NCBI GenBank assembly: GCA_041581405.1
Contig: JBFIDI010000039.1
Coordinates: 1-19,936 of the forward strand
DNA: 19,936 bases
DNA from: CAISIP01 sp041581405
GTDB taxonomy: Bacteria; Pseudomonadota; Gammaproteobacteria; Burkholderiales; Burkholderiaceae_C
Direction of reading: 5' to 3'
Below, piece by piece: positions 14,956 to 19,936 of the stretch (position 1 is the stretch's first letter; each line of letters begins with the position of its first letter). Position numbers and translations under genes: made by a program. A model generated the notes under the pieces. That model worked only from the letters and a program-made list of their open reading frames with translations. It had not been told where the DNA came from and did not search any database.

Positions 14956-15305
14956 GATGACGCTGCCTCGACCTTGATCGGGATGCGGATCTGGACCCGG
15001 CCGTTCTCGACGCGGACCGGGAAGCAGCGGATGTCGTGCTGGCCGATCTCGTTGAGGCATTTGCCGCTGGCGATGTCGAACCGCGCCGCGTGCAGGGGGC
15101 ATTCGATCTGGCCGTTTTCCTGGAAACCCTGCGACAGCAGCGCATAGGCATGGGGGCAGATGTCTTCCAGCGCGTGCACCTGGTCGTCCTGCAGGTACAG
15201 GCCCACGTTCTGTCCGTTCACCTCCACGCCGACCGGAAAGTCGGGGTCGAGCTGATCGCGGGACGCGACATCGTGCCATTCGGGGCTCAGATCATCATTT
15301 TCCAT
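14952..15305 (-). CDS. Rieske-type [2Fe-2S] ferredoxin
   Basis: This 117-residue protein has a complete Rieske cluster site: C50-x-H52 (ICPHAYA) and C69-x2-H72 (CPLHAARF), 17 residues apart, in a small beta-rich domain typical of BphA3/NdoA-type ferredoxins. It probably carries electrons to the oxygenase encoded at the other end of the operon. No ferredoxin reductase gene is visible. The ATG at 15305 gives the usual length. A TTG at 15353 would add 16 residues but would place the predicted operator within the coding region. The ribosome site is weak (GAGAG). It is the first gene of the operon, behind the promoter at 15383-15411. Confidence 0.92.
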   Translation of the reverse strand: MENDDLSPEWHDVASRDQLDPDFPVGVEVNGQNVGLYLQDDQVHALEDICPHAYALLSQGFQENGQIECPLHAARFDIASGKCLNEIGQHDIRCFPVRVENGRVQIRIPIKVEAASS

Positions 15306-15337
15306 GTCGGGGGCTCTCTGAAGTGGGTTTCCGGATG

Positions 15338-15355
15338 TGTTGAAAATGTTCAACA
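15338..15355. promoter_or_regulatory. 18-bp inverted repeat, candidate IclR operator
   Basis: TGTTGAA-AATG-TTCAACA is a perfect 7-bp inverted repeat with a 4-base spacer, in the leader of the first operon gene and centred about 30 bases downstream of the predicted transcription start. That position suits repression. A matching half-site (TCAACA, 15408-15413) overlaps the -35 box. Assignment to the IclR protein of this operon is inference. Confidence 0.6.
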
Positions 15356-15363
15356 GGTAAAAC

Positions 15364-15374
15364 AGTGATTCACT
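15364..15374. promoter_or_regulatory. Short 11-bp palindrome near the predicted transcription start
   Basis: AGTGA-T-TCACT is a perfect 5-bp inverted repeat around a single base, lying at about +2 to +12 of the predicted operon transcript. It may be a second regulator site; its shortness leaves chance possible. Confidence 0.3.
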
Positions 15375-15382
15375 AAGGAGTC

Positions 15383-15411
15383 ATTATTCGCTCGCACACG
15401 ATCGCGGTCAA
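15383..15411 (-). promoter_or_regulatory. Predicted sigma70 promoter of the catabolic operon
   Basis: On the minus strand TTGACC (15406-15411) and AATAAT (15383-15388) are separated by exactly 17 bases; each matches its consensus at five of six positions. Transcription would start near 15376 and leave a leader of about 70 bases before the ferredoxin ATG. The local DNA is clearly more AT-rich than the surrounding genes. Confidence 0.6.
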
Positions 15412-15580
15412 CAAATATCCGACTCAAAGACAGGGTCAAAGTCGCACGGCGCCGGTGCCATTCTTTGCAATCGCTGTCACGAGCGGCGGCTAGACTGCAT
15501 CGAGCCCGTCGGCCCCGTGCCGGCGACATCCGCGGGCCGCGGTGTCTCGCACCCGGCCGCTGTTCCTGCAGGAGTGATTC

Positions 15581-16096
15581 ATGGCGTTTTTCGATTTCAT
15601 CAAGACAGCCGGCGAGAAGCTGTTTTCGTCCAAGGACAACGAGACCGCTTCGGCCGCGGTGGCATCCGCCCCCGACGACGCGGCGGCCAAGGCCAAGGCC
15701 GAGGCGCTCAACCGCACCGCCGGCGATGCGATCGAGGCCTACGTCAAGGCCCAGAACCTGGCCGCGACCGGCCTGACGGTGACCTTCGACGGCGCTACCG
15801 GCGTGGCGACGGTATTCGGCGTCGCGCCCGACCAGGCAACGAAGGAGAAGATCCTGCTGTGTTGCGGCAACGTGGGCGGCGTGGCGCAGGTCGACGACAA
15901 GATGAGTGTCGAGGTGGCGCAGCCGCAGGCGAAGTTCCATACCGTCGTCTCCGGCGACAACCTGTCGCGTATCGCCAAGCAGTTCTATGGCGATGCCAAC
16001 CAGTATCCGGTCATCTTCGAGGCCAACAAGCCGATGCTCAAGCACCCCGACAAGATCTACCCGGGCCAGGTGCTGCGCATCCCCGCCGTGGGATGA
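15581..16096 (+). CDS. kbp: Kbp (YgaU)-like potassium-binding BON-LysM protein
   Basis: This 171-residue soluble protein closely follows E. coli Kbp (YgaU), a cytoplasmic potassium-binding protein. It opens with FFDFIKTAGEKLF, as in the E. coli protein. A BON domain follows (about 45-112, including KEKILLCCGNVGGVAQVDD), then a LysM domain (about 118-169) beginning FHTVVSGDNLSRIAKQFYGD and ending IYPGQVLRIP. It is about 20 residues longer than the E. coli form because of an Ala/Lys-rich linker after residue 20. AGGAGTG precedes the ATG. It is divergent from the catabolic operon across a 275-base region and is probably unrelated to it. The upstream part shows no promoter that I can support. Confidence 0.93.
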   Translation: MAFFDFIKTAGEKLFSSKDNETASAAVASAPDDAAAKAKAEALNRTAGDAIEAYVKAQNLAATGLTVTFDGATGVATVFGVAPDQATKEKILLCCGNVGGVAQVDDKMSVEVAQPQAKFHTVVSGDNLSRIAKQFYGDANQYPVIFEANKPMLKHPDKIYPGQVLRIPAVG

Positions 16097-16159
16097 CGAT
16101 CGGGCGGCGGCCATGATGCCCCGCTGATCCCACCCCCGCGCCAGGCGGTATCGGACCTT

Positions 16160-16177
16160 CGCCGCGGCGACGCGGCG
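16160..16177. terminator. Possible hairpin after the kbp-like gene
   Basis: CGCCGCG, loop GCGA, CGCGGCG forms a perfect 7-bp stem in the 192-base gap before the diguanylate cyclase gene. There is no T-run, so termination is uncertain. The remainder of the gap shows no convincing gene or promoter. Confidence 0.25.
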
Positions 16178-16288
16178 GGCGATCGCAAGCACGGTTCGGC
16201 GCGCGCCGGCGGCCTGTTACGCAGCCCGCAGCGGATTTCCAACACCGGGGCGGACGACCACGAAAACGGCATTGGCGCCCGAGGCGCG

Positions 16289-19200
16289 ATGCTACGATGG
16301 TTCATGGTGGCAAGGCAGCTGTGTCTGGGGGTGTTTTTCCTGCTTCTGTCCGCGCTCGGACATGCGGCGCCCATGCCCCTTCCCGTTGCCTGGGATGCGC
16401 TGCGCGAGCCCCGCTTCGAATCGGTCGGGGCCGGCATCATTCCGCGGGACGTGGTTGCCGCGATGGCACAGGACAAGGCGGGCCTGATCTGGGTCGCCAC
16501 CGGCGACGGCCTGGTACGCTTCGACGGCTACCGTTTCCGCGCCCAGGAACGCGATACGACCGATGTCTCGCGGCGCAGCCTGGGCTGGATCCGCGCATTG
16601 CTTCCAGCGCGCGACGGCCGCCTGTGGATCGGCACCGAAACCCACGGCCTGGCCGCCTACGACCCCCGCTCCGAACGGGTCAGCGACTACGGCCTCGACG
16701 ACCAGCCCGTCGCCGCCGGCCGCAGCCAGGCCTTGCCGACGATTCGCGCGCTGGCCGAGGATGACGACGGCGCCATCTGGGTCGGCAGCATCGGTGGCGG
16801 CGTCGCCAGGTTCGACAAGGCCAGCGCCCGATTCACGCATTTCCGGCACGACCTGCGGCAGGCCGGCAGCTTGCCCGACGACCGGGTGCTGAGCCTGCTG
16901 GTCGACCGGACCGGGACCTTGTGGGTCGGCACCTGGAGCGGCCTCAGCCGCAAGCCGCGGGGCAGCGACCGTTTCGAGCCGGTGGCCGCCCACCTGATCG
17001 GGGCGCAGGTCCAGGCCTTGCACCAGGCATCGGACGGCCGGATCTGGGCCGGCACGCAGCGCGGCACACTGGTGACCCTGGACCCGCAGACGGCCGAGGC
17101 CCGCGTCGTGAAGCGCAGCCCAGGCGGCGACAACACGCCCGGCTCGGCGGTGTCCGCCTTTGCCGAAGCACCGGGCGGCGAGACCTGGGTCGGCACCGAA
17201 ACCGGCATCGATGTCATCGACCGCAACCTGCGCCCGCTGCGCCAGTTGCGCCACGACATCCGCCGGCCGGCCGGACTGGCCGGGCACGAGGTCACGGCCC
17301 TGATGACGGACCGCGCCGGCTGGTTGTGGGTCGGCGGCTTCGGGCTGGGCCTGCAGCGCCACAATCCGAACAACCGCAGCATCTGGATGCGCGGCCCCGA
17401 CCTGGCGCCCGCAAGCCCGCTCAACGACCCCAGTGTGCGCAGCCTGCTGCCGCTGGCCAGCGGCGAGATCTGGGCCGCGCCCCAGCGTGGCGGGATCGCG
17501 ATCATGGACGGCGCGTTGCGGGTCGTCGGCGAGCTCTCGCCCGAACCGGCCCCGACGCCGCCGGGCCAGCCGAAACCCGCCGGTGGGGCGGCCACGCGCG
17601 TGACGGCGATGGCGCAGACGCGGGACGGCTCGATCTGGCTGGGCACCGACACCTTCTTGTACCAGTTCGATACGAACCGCCGGCAGGTCCAGGCCCTGCC
17701 GTCCGAAGGCGGCGGCACCCGATTCCTGCTGGCGGGCAGCAAGGGCGACCTGTGGCTGGCGTCCGAAGACGGCCTGTACCGGCTGCGCCCGGGCGCCGAC
17801 CGGCTCGAGCGCTTGCGGCTGCGCGATGGCGCGACGCCTTTGCAAGGTGCAGTGCATGTGCTGGCCGAGGCGCCGGACACCAGCCTGTGGGTCGGTACCG
17901 TGCAAGGCCTGTTCCGGCTTGCCGCCAGCCAGCAGGAACTCGAGCCGGTCGTCTCTCCGGCCGGCGCCGGCCTGGCGAACCCGAGCGTGGCCGGCCTGTT
18001 GTTCGACCGCCAGGGCAGCCTGTGGGTCGACACCGGCACCGCCGGCCTGCACCGCATGCTCCGCTGGGACGGACGCCAGGCCTGGTTCGATCGCATCAGC
18101 GAACGCCATGGCATCGTCAACCGTCCCTTCGGGGCCAACCTGCTGGCCGACGCCCGCGGCCGGATCTGGACCCAGATCCAGGTCTACGATCCGTCGACCG
18201 ACCGCATGATCGGCCTGGGCGCGGTCGAAGGCGCCGACCTGGGCACCGGGTGGTTCCTGTCGTATGCGCAGACGCCCGACGGCCGCATGTTGTTCGGCGG
18301 CAGCAAGGGCCTGCTGGTGGTGCGGCCCGAGTCCTTCGACGCGTCCGACTATGCGCCGCCGCTGATCGCGACCGAGCTACGCATCGACGGGAAGCGGCAG
18401 TCCGCCGGCAACCTGGAACAGGGGCTGGCGCTCACGCCCGATCAACGCCGCTTCAGCCTGGAATTCGCCGCGCTGGACTACAGCGAACCCCGGCAGATCC
18501 GCTACGCGTTCCGGCTGGACGGATTCGACCCGGACTGGAGCATCGGGTCGTCGAACAACCGGGTCGCCAGCTACAGCAACCTCGACCCCGGCCATTACGT
18601 GTTGCGGGTACGGGCCACCAACCGCAGCGGCGTCTGGAGCCCCAACGAGTTGGCCATCGCGCTGCAGGTGCAGCCCACCTGGTGGCAGCAATGGTGGTTT
18701 CGCGCGCTGGCCCTGGTGTTGCTGGCCGCCGCGATGGTCGGTGTCGTCCAGTTGCGCACACGGCGCCTGCGGCTGAACCAGCTGGCACTCGAGGCCAAGG
18801 TCCAGCAGCGCACGGCCGAGCTGCAGCGCATGACCGGCGCCCTGAACGAATCGAGCCTCACCGACCCGCTGACCGGCCTGCGCAACCGCCGGTTCTTCTC
18901 GATGCATATCGCATCCGACGTCGCGCTGGCCTTGCGGGCCCACGAAAACCACCTGCAGCACGGCACCGACCTGCCCGGCGACGCCGACCTGATCTTCTTC
19001 ATGTTCGACCTCGACCACTTCAAGGACATCAACGACCGTTACGGCCATGCCGCGGGCGACGCCGTGCTCACGCAGATGCGCGCCCGCCTGACCGCCGTCT
19101 TCCGCGACACCGACTACCTGGTGCGCTGGGGTGGCGAGGAGTTCCTGGTGGTGGCGCGCGGAACCTCGCGCGACGCCGCCCCGGAACTGGCCGAACGCGC

Positions 19201-19549
19201 GCGGGCCGCGGTGGCGCAGACACCGTTCGAGATCGACGGCGGGCTGCGCCTGGCCAAGACCTGCTCGGTCGGCTTCGCCAGTTTCCCGCTGTGCAGCCGC
19301 CTGCCGCATGCGCTGGCCTGGGACGCCGTGCTGAACGTCGCCGACGCCTGCCTGTATGCGGTCAAGAACGCCGGCCGCAACGGATGGCTGGGCGTGCTGG
19401 ACGTCGACGACGATTCGGCCGAGTCGATACAAACCGGCGCGCGCCAGCCGATTGCCCGCTGGGCCCGCTCGGGCCACCCCGTGATGGCCAGCGCGCCGGG
19501 TTTGCGTGGATGGTCCGGCTCCGCCGACAAGGGCGCATCGTCCGGCTAG
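16289..19549 (+). CDS. Membrane diguanylate cyclase with periplasmic two-component-regulator propeller
   Basis: This 1086-residue protein should make cyclic di-GMP in response to an external signal. After a signal peptide or anchor (about 7-27, ending GHAAP) come about 12-14 propeller repeats between residues 60 and 640, each with a core like LWVGT..GL.R.D (GLIWVATGDGLVRFD, GAIWVGSIGGGVARFD). A Y_Y_Y-type beta domain spans about 730-790 and a membrane helix about 802-823. A short coiled coil leads to the GGDEF domain (about 857-1040). The active site is GGEEF at 948-952, with FDLDHFKDIN metal residues. R939-x2-D942 lies exactly five residues before it, the product-inhibition I-site, so the cyclase looks active and feedback controlled. 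GAGG precedes the ATG; an ATG at 16304 is possible. The C-terminal 40 residues are not conserved-looking. Confidence 0.94.
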   Translation: MLRWFMVARQLCLGVFFLLLSALGHAAPMPLPVAWDALREPRFESVGAGIIPRDVVAAMAQDKAGLIWVATGDGLVRFDGYRFRAQERDTTDVSRRSLGWIRALLPARDGRLWIGTETHGLAAYDPRSERVSDYGLDDQPVAAGRSQALPTIRALAEDDDGAIWVGSIGGGVARFDKASARFTHFRHDLRQAGSLPDDRVLSLLVDRTGTLWVGTWSGLSRKPRGSDRFEPVAAHLIGAQVQALHQASDGRIWAGTQRGTLVTLDPQTAEARVVKRSPGGDNTPGSAVSAFAEAPGGETWVGTETGIDVIDRNLRPLRQLRHDIRRPAGLAGHEVTALMTDRAGWLWVGGFGLGLQRHNPNNRSIWMRGPDLAPASPLNDPSVRSLLPLASGEIWAAPQRGGIAIMDGALRVVGELSPEPAPTPPGQPKPAGGAATRVTAMAQTRDGSIWLGTDTFLYQFDTNRRQVQALPSEGGGTRFLLAGSKGDLWLASEDGLYRLRPGADRLERLRLRDGATPLQGAVHVLAEAPDTSLWVGTVQGLFRLAASQQELEPVVSPAGAGLANPSVAGLLFDRQGSLWVDTGTAGLHRMLRWDGRQAWFDRISERHGIVNRPFGANLLADARGRIWTQIQVYDPSTDRMIGLGAVEGADLGTGWFLSYAQTPDGRMLFGGSKGLLVVRPESFDASDYAPPLIATELRIDGKRQSAGNLEQGLALTPDQRRFSLEFAALDYSEPRQIRYAFRLDGFDPDWSIGSSNNRVASYSNLDPGHYVLRVRATNRSGVWSPNELAIALQVQPTWWQQWWFRALALVLLAAAMVGVVQLRTRRLRLNQLALEAKVQQRTAELQRMTGALNESSLTDPLTGLRNRRFFSMHIASDVALALRAHENHLQHGTDLPGDADLIFFMFDLDHFKDINDRYGHAAGDAVLTQMRARLTAVFRDTDYLVRWGGEEFLVVARGTSRDAAPELAERARAAVAQTPFEIDGGLRLAKTCSVGFASFPLCSRLPHALAWDAVLNVADACLYAVKNAGRNGWLGVLDVDDDSAESIQTGARQPIARWARSGHPVMASAPGLRGWSGSADKGASSG

Positions 19550-19557
19550 GCATCGGA

Positions 19558-19588
19558 GCCGGACGGGCGGACACGGCGCCCGCCCGGC
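19558..19588. terminator. GC-rich hairpin between convergent genes
   Basis: GCCGG-A-CGGGCG, loop GACACGG, CGCCCG-C-CCGGC forms an 11-bp stem with one mismatch. It fills most of the 41-base space between the cyclase stop and the PadR stop and could act in both directions. It lacks a U-tract. Confidence 0.5.
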
Positions 19589-19590
19589 GC

Positions 19591-19936
19591 CTATGGCTGC
19601 GCCAGCACCGCCAGCATCTCCCGCGTCCAGGCGATCGAGCCCTCCTCGAACAACATGCCCTTCTTCAGGATCATGTGCTGGATGCGGGCACTGCGACCCA
19701 GCGCCTTGCCAGCGGGAAAGTCGCGCGCCTCGATGGCGCGATAGTGCTCCAGCTTCTCCTGGTGCAGCGCAATGCGCCGGCGCAACTCGTCCTCCAGGCC
19801 GAGCCCGCCCAGTGCGGCGTCGGCGCGCAGCCGCACCGTGACCTCGTCGCGCAGGTCCATCGGCGCCGACGGTTCGCGCGCCCAGCGCACCAGTTCCTTG
19901 CGCCCGGCCGGCAATACGCGGTAACTGCGCTTGAGA
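19591..19936 (-). CDS. PadR-family transcriptional regulator, C-terminal part (cut by window edge)
   Basis: The frame is open to the right edge, giving about 115 residues and a stop at 19591. The edge segment YRVLPAGRKELVRWAREP matches the end of the PadR winged helix (typically YR.T..G...L..W...P). The rest (DEVTVRLRADAAL, LHQEKLEHYRAIE and a helix near EEGSIAWTREMLAVL) fits the helical C-terminal dimerisation domain of the larger PadR type. PadR proteins usually repress detoxification or stress genes, but the target here is not visible. The apparent TTG start at 19914 is internal to the frame, so the true start lies outside the window. It converges on the cyclase gene. Confidence 0.82.
   Translation of the reverse strand, partial: LKRSYRVLPAGRKELVRWAREPSAPMDLRDEVTVRLRADAALGGLGLEDELRRRIALHQEKLEHYRAIEARDFPAGKALGRSARIQHMILKKGMLFEEGSIAWTREMLAVLAQP

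Noticed and set aside
15306..15353. TTG-initiated 133-residue version of the ferredoxin
   Set aside because: It would run through the inverted repeat and lacks a ribosome site; the ATG at 15305 gives normal ferredoxin length.
15465..15496. Promoter for the kbp-like gene (TTGCAA ... TAGACT)
   Set aside because: The spacing is 20 bases and both boxes are poor matches, so I do not claim it.
16272..16298. Extended -10 (TGCTACGAT) with TTGGCG, implying a leaderless cyclase start at 16304
   Set aside because: The spacer is only 15 bases and the -10 lies inside the ORF starting at 16289, which has its own GAGG site; probably chance.
16292..18109. Long minus-strand open frame opposite the cyclase gene
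   Set aside because: It is an antisense shadow in high-GC DNA; its translation is low-complexity, while the plus frame shows clear propeller repeats.

Overview
The window is GC-rich DNA (roughly two-thirds G+C by eye) with the codon use and gene content of a betaproteobacterium, most likely a Burkholderiales member. A stand-alone Bug/TctC-type periplasmic binding protein, a Kbp (YgaU)-type BON-LysM protein and a dense aromatic-catabolism operon all point that way. I saw no tRNA, rRNA, CRISPR array, insertion sequence or phage gene.

Region 1 (positions 10-15305, minus strand) is one long, tightly packed catabolic operon of 17 genes, possibly continuing past the left edge. In transcription order it encodes: a Rieske ferredoxin; an ABC importer of the NitT/TauT type (ATPase, binding protein, permease); a short-chain dehydrogenase; a cupin; an alpha/beta hydrolase; an IclR regulator; a thiamine-diphosphate enzyme; an L-aspartate-dehydrogenase-like protein; an aldehyde dehydrogenase; a two-domain VOC protein with an extradiol-dioxygenase metal triad; a class A flavin monooxygenase; a Bug-type binding protein; a small ferredoxin-fold-like protein; an 82-residue recombinase-like helix-turn-helix protein; and a single-subunit Rieske oxygenase. 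Four junctions are ATGA stop/start overlaps. Most other gaps are under 50 bases; the clear exceptions are a 149-base structured gap (7214-7362) and a 102-base gap with a hairpin (11412-11513).

Upstream of the ferredoxin lies a good sigma70-type promoter (TTGACC, 17 bp, AATAAT on the minus strand). Just downstream of it is a perfect 18-bp inverted repeat (15338-15355), a plausible operator for the IclR protein encoded inside the operon.

The gene set suggests uptake and oxygen-dependent degradation of an aromatic, perhaps nitrogen-containing, acid. Import would be by the ABC system, hydroxylation by the Rieske and flavin enzymes, and ring cleavage by the VOC protein. Hydrolase, aldehyde dehydrogenase, decarboxylase and amino-acid-dehydrogenase steps would follow. 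The usual hydratase/aldolase lower meta pathway is absent, so the route does not match a standard pathway that I recognise.

Region 2 (15581-19549, plus strand) holds two genes outside the pathway: a Kbp-like potassium-binding BON-LysM protein and a 1086-residue membrane diguanylate cyclase with a periplasmic beta-propeller sensor. Region 3 (19591 to the right edge, minus strand) is the C-terminal part of a PadR-family regulator. A GC-rich hairpin separates it from the cyclase gene.
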